A stretch of 34,264 nt of DNA from Candidatus Pelagibacterales bacterium (lineage in GTDB: Bacteria > Pseudomonadota > Alphaproteobacteria > TMED109): positions 13,727 to 47,990 of the forward strand of contig NYVM01000006.1 in NCBI GenBank assembly GCA_002684605.1, written 5' to 3'. A program made the position numbers and the translations under genes. The notes beneath the pieces are model-generated. The model saw only the letters and a list, made by a program, of their open reading frames with translations, was not told the DNA's origin and ran no database searches. How positions within the stretch are numbered: the first letter of the stretch is position 1; each line of letters opens with the position of its first letter. Of this stretch, positions 17,397 through 25,040 are shown piece by piece.

Positions 17397-18542
17397 TTAA
17401 TCTAATATATATAATCCTTCATTGAGATGATTATAAATCCATAAATTATTTTTATAAACTCCTTTTATAACTAAGCCACTTTTTTCTTCTATAATTGAAG
17501 ATTTATCACTAGAAAAACTTAAAAACATTGAATCCCAAACACCGTTATATTCAATTTTTATTTTGTTATTAATAATATTTATGGTTGTGGAATCAAAACT
17601 TTCCAAGTAATGTGCTAATTTAGAATTAGTAGTATGCCAAATATCACTACCCCTTAAAATTGAATATATTTTTTCTAATGACAATATATCATCAAAAACA
17701 TTTGGAGTTTGAATTTTACCATTAAGTGCTTGATTTTGAAAATGCTCTTGAATTGTAATTACAAGTTGATTAGAATATAAATAATCAAGATAATGTTCTA
17801 TTTTTAATTTTCTATAATTTTTCTTTAGAACATAATAATATGATCTTAAGCCACTCTCTTTTTCTAAATAATGTTTAAAAGCATTACCATTTACATTAGA
17901 TGGCAAATCTAAAATCTTATTTTCTCCTACATGAATATAACTATGTTGATTTTTGTCGCATTTCTTATTATTTGATAAAGAAAAAGCCCACCATTTAAAA
18001 CCTAATTTATGAATTAATGCAAAAGAATCTGAGTTATAGTAATCATAGCCAGTAAATTTACCTCCAGACATGATATTTGAACTAAGTTTATTAAACTTAG
18101 CAAGTTCATCTTTAATGAGTTTGTAATGATTTAATTTCAGATCAGAAGATTCATAGATATATTCATCAGTGCAATCATTATTTTTATAAGAAGCATGTTT
18201 TAGTCCATGAAAAGCAAAATCAAAAGATTCTGAAAGCCTAGCAAAAAAATCTTTATCATCTACATTAAAAGAATTAGATTTTATATTCATTGCTGAATTA
18301 ACAACTTTAGGGATACCTTCTTCTGCGGTTAATGGTAAAAATATGGTACCACGTACCTCGGGGAACTTATTCATGAAATTATCATAAAAATAACTTAAAA
18401 GAGAGTTTTTTTTAAATCTATTATACCCCCAATCACACCAAGGCAAATCATTATTTTTATAAGAAATATAAATTGGAGATAAGTCATCAATCATCAATGA
18501 TGTAGCAGTTTGATGATTATTAAAGTATTTACATTTTTTCAC
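17397..18542 (-). CDS. NodB-fold polysaccharide deacetylase-like protein
   Basis: 381 aa starting at GTG (18542), 5 bp after a glycosyltransferase stop. The sequence shows the layout of metal-dependent NodB-homology deacetylases: an Asp pair Asp19/Asp20 in SLMIDDLSP on the first strand, a HxxxH motif His112/His116 in FAFHGLKH, then MSGGKFTGYDY (158-168) and a strand WWAFSLS. Asp plus two His is the usual metal triad. The arrangement is divergent, closest in feel to large glycan-operon deacetylase-like proteins rather than to chitin deacetylase, and the 150-residue C-terminal part (from about 230) has no motif I recognise. It has no signal peptide, so it would act on a cytoplasmic, perhaps lipid-linked, intermediate. 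It is followed after 1 bp by the CelD-like acyltransferase. Confidence 0.55.
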   Translation of the reverse strand: MKKCKYFNNHQTATSLMIDDLSPIYISYKNNDLPWCDWGYNRFKKNSLLSYFYDNFMNKFPEVRGTIFLPLTAEEGIPKVVNSAMNIKSNSFNVDDKDFFARLSESFDFAFHGLKHASYKNNDCTDEYIYESSDLKLNHYKLIKDELAKFNKLSSNIMSGGKFTGYDYYNSDSFALIHKLGFKWWAFSLSNNKKCDKNQHSYIHVGENKILDLPSNVNGNAFKHYLEKESGLRSYYYVLKKNYRKLKIEHYLDYLYSNQLVITIQEHFQNQALNGKIQTPNVFDDILSLEKIYSILRGSDIWHTTNSKLAHYLESFDSTTINIINNKIKIEYNGVWDSMFLSFSSDKSSIIEEKSGLVIKGVYKNNLWIYNHLNEGLYILD

Positions 18543-18547
18543 ACTTA

Positions 18548-19681
18548 CTAAGGAATTTTATTTAAAATAAATTCAATATTTTTTACTGCATTGAACTTTT
18601 CATCAACCAATGTAAAATTATGATTAAAATCAATATTAACTTTATTTTCCATCAAATTAATTATCGCATTTGAAAATTCTTTAACGTTATAGGAGTTAAT
18701 ATATGAGGCATTATTTTTAATATGTTTTCTATAAACCTCAAGATTTGATAATAACAAAGCCTTTTTATAATACATTGCTTGAGCTATTCCACTACCAAAT
18801 TCATCAGCTTTAAGTATTGAACAATAAACATTTGAAATAGATAATAACTGATAATGAAAATCATCTGTAATAGATTTTTCAATAATTTTAATATGAGAAT
18901 TCAAATCCCATTCAACAATTTTAGATTTAACAAATTTTATAACAATATCATTACCTGAGTAACCTTTTACTAAAATAACTTTACATGCAATAGAATTTGT
19001 TTTTAGAAATTTTACAGATTCTATAATTAATAATGAAAGCTCCTTATCTCTCAAGGAACGATTATCATAAATTATAAAATCATCTGAAGAGTATTTGTTT
19101 TTTTCTCTTAATTCATTAATATTAGCAGAAAGATATTTCTTTAACTCATAATCAACGTAAATAAAATTAGTTGTATTTAAGCATAATTTTTTACTTATAT
19201 TATCATATGAGTTTAACAATATATTTTTTGCTTCTATTGAAGGAACAAAAGTAAGGTTTGCACATCTAATAGCTTGCTCTAACAAGACGCTACCAATATT
19301 TCTTCCTTTTATCTCACTTCCATAGACAAAATTGAATTGAGGCTTAAAATTTGTATCTAACATTATATTTGATCTTACAGAAACTTGATGATTAAATAGT
19401 ATATCAGGTTGAAAATCATTTATAACTTCATGAGCAAAAGAAATCAGTTCTTTTTTCCATAATTTTCTGTAAAATTTTCTGTAAAATTTTAAAAGAATTA
19501 CTTTAAATTTAGAATAAGAAGGTATAATAATATCTTCAAGTGCAAATAAGGACGATCTTTCTTTATAACTATCAATAAATAAAATATCACAAATTTTGAC
19601 TTCATGCCCCATGTCTTTTAAAACCTTATAAAAAATAGGTGAATTACCTCCAAAATAAACTCCGTTAATAAGAATCCTCAT
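18548..19681 (-). CDS. Glycosyltransferase, GT-B fold (GT4-like)
   Basis: 377 aa. The N-terminus MRILINGVYFGG and the following PIFYKVLKDMGHEVKICD form the first Rossmann strand and helix of a GT-B enzyme. The C-terminal domain has LLSISNVYCSILKADEFGSG then IAQAMYYKKALLLSN, matching the donor-site E-x7-x-A/x-M pattern of GT4, though less perfectly than the other glycosyltransferases here. It is coupled by a 4 bp ATGA overlap to the nucleotidyltransferase gene upstream, and 5 bp separate it from the deacetylase-like gene. That coupling suggests it may use the nucleotide sugar made by the neighbour. A 12 bp tandem duplication at 19461-19490 encodes the repeated KFYR segment. Confidence 0.7.
   Translation of the reverse strand: MRILINGVYFGGNSPIFYKVLKDMGHEVKICDILFIDSYKERSSLFALEDIIIPSYSKFKVILLKFYRKFYRKLWKKELISFAHEVINDFQPDILFNHQVSVRSNIMLDTNFKPQFNFVYGSEIKGRNIGSVLLEQAIRCANLTFVPSIEAKNILLNSYDNISKKLCLNTTNFIYVDYELKKYLSANINELREKNKYSSDDFIIYDNRSLRDKELSLLIIESVKFLKTNSIACKVILVKGYSGNDIVIKFVKSKIVEWDLNSHIKIIEKSITDDFHYQLLSISNVYCSILKADEFGSGIAQAMYYKKALLLSNLEVYRKHIKNNASYINSYNVKEFSNAIINLMENKVNIDFNHNFTLVDEKFNAVKNIEFILNKIP
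19461..19490 (-). repeat. Short 12-bp tandem repeat, 2.5 copies, inside a glycosyltransferase gene
   Basis: The + strand reads aattttctgtaa twice in a row (19461-19472, 19473-19484) and then aatttt. It keeps the reading frame and encodes the duplicated KFYRKFYRK in the glycosyltransferase at 18548-19681. It looks like a recent slippage duplication adding four residues to a basic linker. Confidence 0.85.
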
Positions 19682-20736
19682 ATAACATTGATTTCATTAA
19701 TATATTTTTGCCAATCTCCAATATCAATCCATGATTTTTCAGAAACTGGAAATACACCTATCTTGCCATTTCTTTTCAGTATTTTTTCAAACAACATTGT
19801 TATATGAAAGAAATTATTATCAGGAATTTCGTCAAGAAGATGAGATTCTAAAACATACATTCCAGAATTGATTTGAAATGTCATTTCTGGTTTTTCTGAA
19901 ATTGAAACTAACTTCCCTTCATTTCCAGTCTTAATTACGCCGTAAGGAAATTGGTGGTGACTTAAAGCAGAAACAATTGTAATTTCATTTTGATTTTCTT
20001 TGTGATAATGATAAATATCCCTATAATCCTGGTCAATAATAATATCACAATTTGTAACAAAAAAGGTATCCTTTAATTTTCCTTTTAATAATGATAAACT
20101 TCCAGCAGTACCAAGAGGACGATCTTCTTCAAAAAAATTAATATTGGTATTATTATTATTATTATGTTCCTTAAAATAATATTTTATTAATTCTGACTTA
20201 TAAAATAAGGAAACATGAAAATTATTAGAACCAATTTTCTCAAACCTACTAATAATATCTTCAAGAATAGTTTTATCTCCCAAAGGAATAAGAGGTTTTG
20301 GTAATATATTTGTTAATGGCTTTAATCTAGTTCCTTTTCCTCCTGCCATTATAATAACTGGAATATTAACTTTATCAATATTGTCTTGATTTGAATGAGA
20401 AAAAAAATCTGCCCAAAAATGTACTTTAACTAAATTATTATTATCATCAATTACTGGCATAAATTCAGCTCTTTGTTCTAAAATACTATCCTTAATTTTT
20501 TCTAAAGAATCATTAGTATTTGAAATTAAAACATCTTTTCGAAGTATTAAACTGATTTTAGAATTGAGTTCAATTTTATTAATTATTGCTCTTTGGATAT
20601 CACCAATACTCAAAACACTTAAAAACTTTTTATCCTGCATAACAATCAGAAGCTTACAGTTTATTTCATCCATTAATTTAAGTGACTGTAAAAGTGTAAA
20701 ATCAGACGTAATTTTTATTTTATCTACTCTTTTCAT
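19678..20736 (-). CDS. CBS-domain sugar-phosphate nucleotidyltransferase (LegE/PtmE-like)
   Basis: 352 aa. The N-terminal 115 or so residues form a CBS pair (LLIVMQDKKFLSVLSIGDI; EFMPVIDDNNNLVKV). The catalytic domain begins PVIIMAGGKGTRLKPLT (126-142), with the G-G-x-G-T-R loop, Lys147 in LPKPLIP and the metal Asp231 in TNCD. This CBS plus nucleotidyltransferase fusion is the plan of PtmE/LegE, the glucosamine-1-phosphate guanylyltransferase of the Campylobacter legionaminate route, and of other capsule enzymes with uncharacterised nucleotides. The CBS domains probably sense a nucleotide or product. It follows the sulfotransferase-like gene by 26 bp and overlaps the glycosyltransferase gene downstream by 4 bp. 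The rest of a legionaminate pathway (NeuB/NeuC-like enzymes, CMP-sugar synthetase) is not seen, so GDP-GlcN is only one option. Confidence 0.78.
   Translation of the reverse strand: MKRVDKIKITSDFTLLQSLKLMDEINCKLLIVMQDKKFLSVLSIGDIQRAIINKIELNSKISLILRKDVLISNTNDSLEKIKDSILEQRAEFMPVIDDNNNLVKVHFWADFFSHSNQDNIDKVNIPVIIMAGGKGTRLKPLTNILPKPLIPLGDKTILEDIISRFEKIGSNNFHVSLFYKSELIKYYFKEHNNNNNTNINFFEEDRPLGTAGSLSLLKGKLKDTFFVTNCDIIIDQDYRDIYHYHKENQNEITIVSALSHHQFPYGVIKTGNEGKLVSISEKPEMTFQINSGMYVLESHLLDEIPDNNFFHITMLFEKILKRNGKIGVFPVSEKSWIDIGDWQKYINEINVI
20148..20165 (-). repeat. Triplet microsatellite (TAT)6 coding for a poly-Asn run
   Basis: The + strand shows six consecutive TAT triplets. On the coding strand they are read mostly as AAT, giving five Asn codons (about residues 192-196) in the nucleotidyltransferase, in the loop before FFEEDRPLGTAG. 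In-frame length change would be tolerated, and a non-triplet slip would disrupt the gene. Confidence 0.85.
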
Positions 20737-20762
20737 GTAATTTCATTTTTTTATAAAATTTT

Positions 20763-21578
20763 TTATGTTCTAGACTTTATAACTAATAATTCCCAATCAT
20801 CTTTATAAATTAATTTTAACTCATCATAAAACCATTTATCCTTAAACTTCACTTTATTTTTGTTTGAACTGTAAAAAAAAGATGAAATTTTGATTGGATA
20901 TAAATTAAACTTATTAATAAAATTTAATTTAACAAACCCTCTTTGGTTGTATTTAGAAATAAAGAAAGAATTAATTTTTCTACAAAGTTCTTTTTGCTTT
21001 CCATTTAGGCCTCTATTTTTTGGAGATTTAAAGTTAATTTTTTTGTTTGAAAATTTTAATTCTAAAAAATTTTCTAAATTTTTTAATAATTTTTGATTAT
21101 TATTTTCAATATCTTCTAAAAAATATACAAATGGGGGAGATGAAAATTTATTTCTAATTTGAATTAAAAGCTTACTAAAATTTAGTTGGTTAGTATTAAG
21201 AACTCCATTATTATTTTTTAAATCTAAAAATTCCTGAACTTTTAAAGAACCACCTCTTTTTAAATAAAGTGAATACATTGATTGAACCCATTTATCATGC
21301 ATTCTAAAGCCAATAATAATTTTTGCATGAGGATAATGTTTGTATATTCTATTAATAGCTTGAAATCTATCACCATCCCAGACATTTCCCAATAAGCCTT
21401 CATCACTAACGAGATTAATTTTATTTGTAATGATTTTATTTTTAATTTCAGAAAAATTTGGCTTTAATATATAATTAATGTTTTTTATTTTATTAAATAA
21501 TGAATTTTGCAGAAAAGTTGTTCCTGTTCTTGGCAGTCCAATATGAAAGTAAAGATTATTATGAGTTTTATTTTTCAT
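20763..21578 (-). CDS. Sulfotransferase-like P-loop protein
   Basis: 271 aa, a usual length for bacterial sulfotransferase-family proteins. The PAPS phosphosulfate loop is visible in HIGLPRTGTTFLQ (12-24). The 3'-phosphate site fits the R-x7-S spacing, with Arg92 and Ser100 in GFRMHDKWVQSMYSLYLKRGG. The C-terminus NRGLNGKQKELC and GFVKLNF are less telling. The reaction would be transfer of sulfate from PAPS to a sugar hydroxyl or amine, in the cytoplasm. It lies between the DegT aminotransferase (29 bp upstream) and the nucleotidyltransferase (26 bp downstream), so it may act on that sugar pathway or on the assembled repeat. PAPS synthesis genes are not present in the window. Related kinase-like P-loop proteins exist, so activity is inferred. 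Confidence 0.65.
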   Translation of the reverse strand: MKNKTHNNLYFHIGLPRTGTTFLQNSLFNKIKNINYILKPNFSEIKNKIITNKINLVSDEGLLGNVWDGDRFQAINRIYKHYPHAKIIIGFRMHDKWVQSMYSLYLKRGGSLKVQEFLDLKNNNGVLNTNQLNFSKLLIQIRNKFSSPPFVYFLEDIENNNQKLLKNLENFLELKFSNKKINFKSPKNRGLNGKQKELCRKINSFFISKYNQRGFVKLNFINKFNLYPIKISSFFYSSNKNKVKFKDKWFYDELKLIYKDDWELLVIKSRT

Positions 21579-21607
21579 AAAATTATATTTATTTAAATAT
21601 GAATAAC

Positions 21608-22744
21608 TTACAACTCATTCAAAATAATTTTTAATTTACTTGATATAAACTCTATATCTTTTTCTTCAAGTTTTGAGTACATAGGGAGAGTAATCTCATT
21701 ATTAACAACATAATCAGTAAGTGGTAAATCTATATATTCATTTTTATAAATTGAGAACCTATGAACAGGTGGATAATGAATGGATGTTTGAATCCCAAAA
21801 TCATGTAATCTTTGCCTTACTTTATCTCTAATCTGAGATGTTGAATCCTTTAAAACAATAGGAAAAATATAATTGGATACAAATTCATAATTATCTTTAA
21901 ACGGAATAATTAAGCTAGAAAGACTACCTAATCTTTCCAAATACCAAGTTCTAACAAGTGCTCTTTTTTCTAGATCAAATTGAAGTTTTTTAAATTGAAC
22001 AACACCTATTGAAGCTCTAATATCATCCATTCGATAATTAAATCCAAGATGCTCAATATCATACGTTGTAGCATGACCTTTTGCTCTTTCATAAGACATA
22101 GTTGACATACCGTGAGAACGAAGTAATTTTGCTTTTTTGAAATAATCAATATTATCAGTAACTATTATACCTCCTTCGCCAGTACTTAGGTTTTTATTAG
22201 AAAAAAAACTAAAAGTTCCAATATCTCCAATAGATGCTAGTTTTTTACCTTTATATTCAGAAAGAGGGGCATGGCAAGAATCCTCAACAACCTTTAAATT
22301 ATATTTTCTAGCAAGCTCCATAATAGAATCCATATCTGAAGAAAATCCACCAAAATGCATTGGAATAATTACTTTTGTTTTATTAGTTATTTTTTTCTTT
22401 ATATCTACAGGGTCTATAGTTAAATCGGTTAAGCTCTTAATATCAGCAAAAACAGGAGTAGCTCCAACATATTTTACAGCATTTACAGTAGCAGCAAAGG
22501 TCAATGAAGGAACTATTACTTCATCTCCTTCTTTGACGCCTAAAACAAGCATAGCAAGATGTAAACCGGATGTGCAAGAAGAAACTGTTAAAGCATAATC
22601 AACTGATAGAGAACTACAAAAAAGTTGTTCTAGCTCTTCACATTTTGGACCTGTTGAGATCCACTTAGATCTTAAAGTATTAATAACAGCAATCTCTTCT
22701 TCTTCATCAAAATTCAAGTCAAAAAGGGGGATTTTATATGACAT
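21608..22744 (-). CDS. DegT/DnrJ/EryC1-family sugar aminotransferase
   Basis: 378 aa PLP-dependent sugar aminotransferase. The cofactor Lys184 is in FSFFSNKNLSTGEGG, the pyridine-N partner Asp155 is in VEDSCHAP, and TGPKCEELEQLF and PSLTFAATVNAVKYVGATPVF are standard. The SFFSNKNLSTGEGG pattern resembles enzymes that aminate 4-keto-6-deoxy sugars (PglE, LegC, PseC types). Directly upstream, across a 108 bp gap, is a FlaA1/CapD-like dehydratase that would make such a 4-keto-6-deoxy substrate. The product would be UDP-4-amino-4,6-dideoxy-HexNAc, a step toward bacillosamine-like or legionaminate sugars. It is clearly different from the WbpE-like aminotransferase at 26014-27111, which carries PAKPLGCFGDGG around its Lys. 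Subclass assignment is by motif resemblance only. Confidence 0.83.
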   Translation of the reverse strand: MSYKIPLFDLNFDEEEEIAVINTLRSKWISTGPKCEELEQLFCSSLSVDYALTVSSCTSGLHLAMLVLGVKEGDEVIVPSLTFAATVNAVKYVGATPVFADIKSLTDLTIDPVDIKKKITNKTKVIIPMHFGGFSSDMDSIMELARKYNLKVVEDSCHAPLSEYKGKKLASIGDIGTFSFFSNKNLSTGEGGIIVTDNIDYFKKAKLLRSHGMSTMSYERAKGHATTYDIEHLGFNYRMDDIRASIGVVQFKKLQFDLEKRALVRTWYLERLGSLSSLIIPFKDNYEFVSNYIFPIVLKDSTSQIRDKVRQRLHDFGIQTSIHYPPVHRFSIYKNEYIDLPLTDYVVNNEITLPMYSKLEEKDIEFISSKLKIILNEL

Positions 22745-22852
22745 TTTAATTATTATTTATTTTTGAGTTACATTAAGATTAATATTATTAAAAAGTATGC
22801 ATTATTATAAAAAATAATTATCTTTTTTAAATTTATTATGTATACATTCAAA
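22745..22852 (-). other. Intergenic gap before the DegT aminotransferase gene
   Basis: This 108 bp gap has no open frame of note. The coding strand contains TTTTTTATAATAATGCATAC with a TATAAT hexamer, but in such AT-rich DNA that match is weak and no matching upstream element stands out. No GC-rich hairpin with a T tract is present. It may hold a promoter for the genes from the aminotransferase onward; the evidence is gap length alone. Confidence 0.2.
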
Positions 22853-24013
22853 TTACATTTTTTCATCTAAATTCTTTCCTTTATCAATATGATGAAAATC
22901 AGTAACATATTTCTTGATAACTCTAATAATATCTATTTTTTTACAATGTTTATTATTAAAAACTGCAGTGAAATCATTTTTAACTTCATCAAAAGAAATA
23001 GAAATATTTTTATTTTTTATATATCCTAATGAGTTAAAATCACTTAAATTATAATCTTCATTTTCTGTGTAAAATTCTTCAAATAGTTTTTCACCAGTTG
23101 TATCTGATTTAAAAAAATATACTGGATATTTATTAGATTTATCTTCAAAATTAAAATTTTTCGCATCTTCTTCAGATGATGCTAGATATGGTTCAAATCC
23201 ATGGTCTTTTAAAAAACTTATTGCAATATCTTTAAAAAATATTTGATCTAAATTAAAATCAAGTTTTGGAAAAAAAATATTTCCTGAATCCTTAATAAAT
23301 GTTGCTAATAAACAAATCTGTCCTGATTGTTTTGGGGTAACAAAAAAACGTTTTATATCATGTGGACAAGATAGTGGTTGTTTTTTTTGCAATCTATAAT
23401 TAAATCCATCTAATAAACTACCATTTGAAAATGCAACATTAGCAAATCTTGCAGTAGAAACTCTAAATTCATTTTTCATAGATAGAATGAGTTTTTCCAT
23501 TAATAATTTTGAAGCGCCCATAATATTTACTGGATTAGCAGCTTTATCAGTAGAAACGCTAAAAAAATATTTTGGAGGGCAAATTGAACATAGTTCTAAG
23601 AGTTTAATAGCACCAAACACATTATTTTTAATTAATGCTTCTACAGATATCTCATCTTTTTCAGATCTAACATGTTTATGTGCAGAAAAATTTGATACAA
23701 TATCAAAACGTTCTGATTTAAATATTTTATTAAATGTTTCATCTAAGAGATTGACAGGATATGTAATATATTGAGGGTTATAATCTAATAAATTAGATGA
23801 TCGAAGATCCCTAGTCAGTTCTGTTAAGCCATTTTCATTTATATCAACTACAACTATTTTAGAGGGTCTATACAGTAGAATTTGTTTAATATAATTTGAA
23901 CCAATAGTACCAGCACCACCAATGATTAGAATCTTAGAAGATTCTATTGCATCAGTCAGTAGTTTTATATTTTTATTTAAATCTAATTCAAAATTTATTT
24001 TTTCTTCAAACAT
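22853..24013 (-). CDS. FlaA1/CapD-like UDP-HexNAc 4,6-dehydratase family SDR
   Basis: 386 aa extended short-chain dehydrogenase with about 25 residues ahead of the Rossmann fold. The cofactor loop is GGAGTIG (32-38), with VVVDINEN at strand 2. The catalytic segment is STDKAANPVNIMGASK, giving Thr155, Asp156 and Lys157, with Met165 in the place of the usual Tyr and Lys169. Tyr replaced by Met is characteristic of FlaA1/PseB/PglF inverting or retaining 4,6-dehydratases. It therefore probably converts UDP-GlcNAc to a 4-keto-6-deoxy intermediate for the DegT aminotransferase next door. The length and N-terminal arm match a branch found beside nonulosonate-like or bacillosamine-like genes. It starts 40 bp after the 4-epimerase stop. 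Stereochemistry (gluco, L-ido) cannot be told from motifs. Confidence 0.82.
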   Translation of the reverse strand: MFEEKINFELDLNKNIKLLTDAIESSKILIIGGAGTIGSNYIKQILLYRPSKIVVVDINENGLTELTRDLRSSNLLDYNPQYITYPVNLLDETFNKIFKSERFDIVSNFSAHKHVRSEKDEISVEALIKNNVFGAIKLLELCSICPPKYFFSVSTDKAANPVNIMGASKLLMEKLILSMKNEFRVSTARFANVAFSNGSLLDGFNYRLQKKQPLSCPHDIKRFFVTPKQSGQICLLATFIKDSGNIFFPKLDFNLDQIFFKDIAISFLKDHGFEPYLASSEEDAKNFNFEDKSNKYPVYFFKSDTTGEKLFEEFYTENEDYNLSDFNSLGYIKNKNISISFDEVKNDFTAVFNNKHCKKIDIIRVIKKYVTDFHHIDKGKNLDEKM

Positions 24014-24053
24014 TTTATAAATTTTTTTTTTGCATAAAATTTAACTCTACCAT

Positions 24054-25022
24054 TTATAAAAATTTTATTTCATAATATTCTTTATACCAATTAATAAATT
24101 TAGATATTCCATTTTCAAAATTAGTTTTTGGTTTATAGTCAAGCATTTTTGCTGATTTATTAATGTTAGCGTAAGTTTCTTTGACATCACCTGGCTGTAT
24201 CGGCTGAAAATCAATAATAGCTTTTTTATTACATTTTTTTTCAATATAATTAATTATATCCATTAATTTTTCTCTTTTGTTATTACCCAAATTAAAAACT
24301 TGACATTTATAGTTTTTCGTAATAGCTGCACGTGTTCCAGAAATTATATCATCAATATATGTAAAATCTCTTATCATATTACCGTGATTAAATACAGTAA
24401 TTTTCTTATCATGTAATATTTTATCTGTAAAAATATAGTAAGACATATCGGGTCTTCCCCATGCTCCATAAACAGTAAAATATCTCAAACCTGTTGTATG
24501 TAAGCCATAAAGATGTGAATATGTATTAGCTATTAGTTCATTTGATTTCTTTGTGGCAGCATATAATGAAATAGGATTATCAACAATATCATTTTCACTA
24601 AAAGGAGTTTTTGTATTCCCCCCATACACAGAAGAACTAGATGCATAAATTAACCCTTTGACATTGTTATGTCTACATAGCTCAATTATATTTAAAAATC
24701 CAACTAAATTAGATTGCATGTAGGTATAAGGGTGATCAATACTATACCTCACACCAGCCTGTGCAGCAAGATTCACAACTTTATCAGGGTTGAAACTTAT
24801 AAATGCTAACCTTAAAGAATCTTTGTCAGAAATATCTATATTTTTAAAATTAAAGTTTTTAAATAAATTCAGTTGACCTAATCTGTTATTTTTTAGTTTT
24901 GGATCATAATAATTATTTAGATTATCTATTCCAAGCACTTCATATCCGTCAATTAACAATGATTTTGTAAGATGAAAGCCTATAAAACCAGCAGCACCCG
25001 TAACAAGTATTTTATCTTTCAT
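24054..25022 (-). CDS. NAD-dependent UDP-uronate/hexose 4-epimerase (CapI-like)
   Basis: 322 aa extended SDR. The NAD loop is GAAGFIG (9-15). The catalytic SSSSVYG (128-134) and Y-x3-K (Tyr154, Lys158 in SLYAATKKSNEL) are intact, followed by TGLRYFTVYGAWGRPDMSYY. The NNYYD insert near residues 36-40 and the GRPDM motif are typical of UDP-glucuronate 4-epimerases (CapI type), which interconvert UDP-GlcA and UDP-GalA. The start ATG is 18 bp after the WbpB-like stop, at the end of the diacetamido-uronate cluster. It may therefore act on UDP-GlcA, UDP-GlcNAcA or the 2,3-diacetamido uronic acid. No UDP-glucose dehydrogenase is obvious in the window, favouring a HexNAcA substrate. Cytoplasmic. Confidence 0.8.
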   Translation of the reverse strand: MKDKILVTGAAGFIGFHLTKSLLIDGYEVLGIDNLNNYYDPKLKNNRLGQLNLFKNFNFKNIDISDKDSLRLAFISFNPDKVVNLAAQAGVRYSIDHPYTYMQSNLVGFLNIIELCRHNNVKGLIYASSSSVYGGNTKTPFSENDIVDNPISLYAATKKSNELIANTYSHLYGLHTTGLRYFTVYGAWGRPDMSYYIFTDKILHDKKITVFNHGNMIRDFTYIDDIISGTRAAITKNYKCQVFNLGNNKREKLMDIINYIEKKCNKKAIIDFQPIQPGDVKETYANINKSAKMLDYKPKTNFENGISKFINWYKEYYEIKFL

Positions 25023-25040
25023 TTCTACTAAATATATTTA

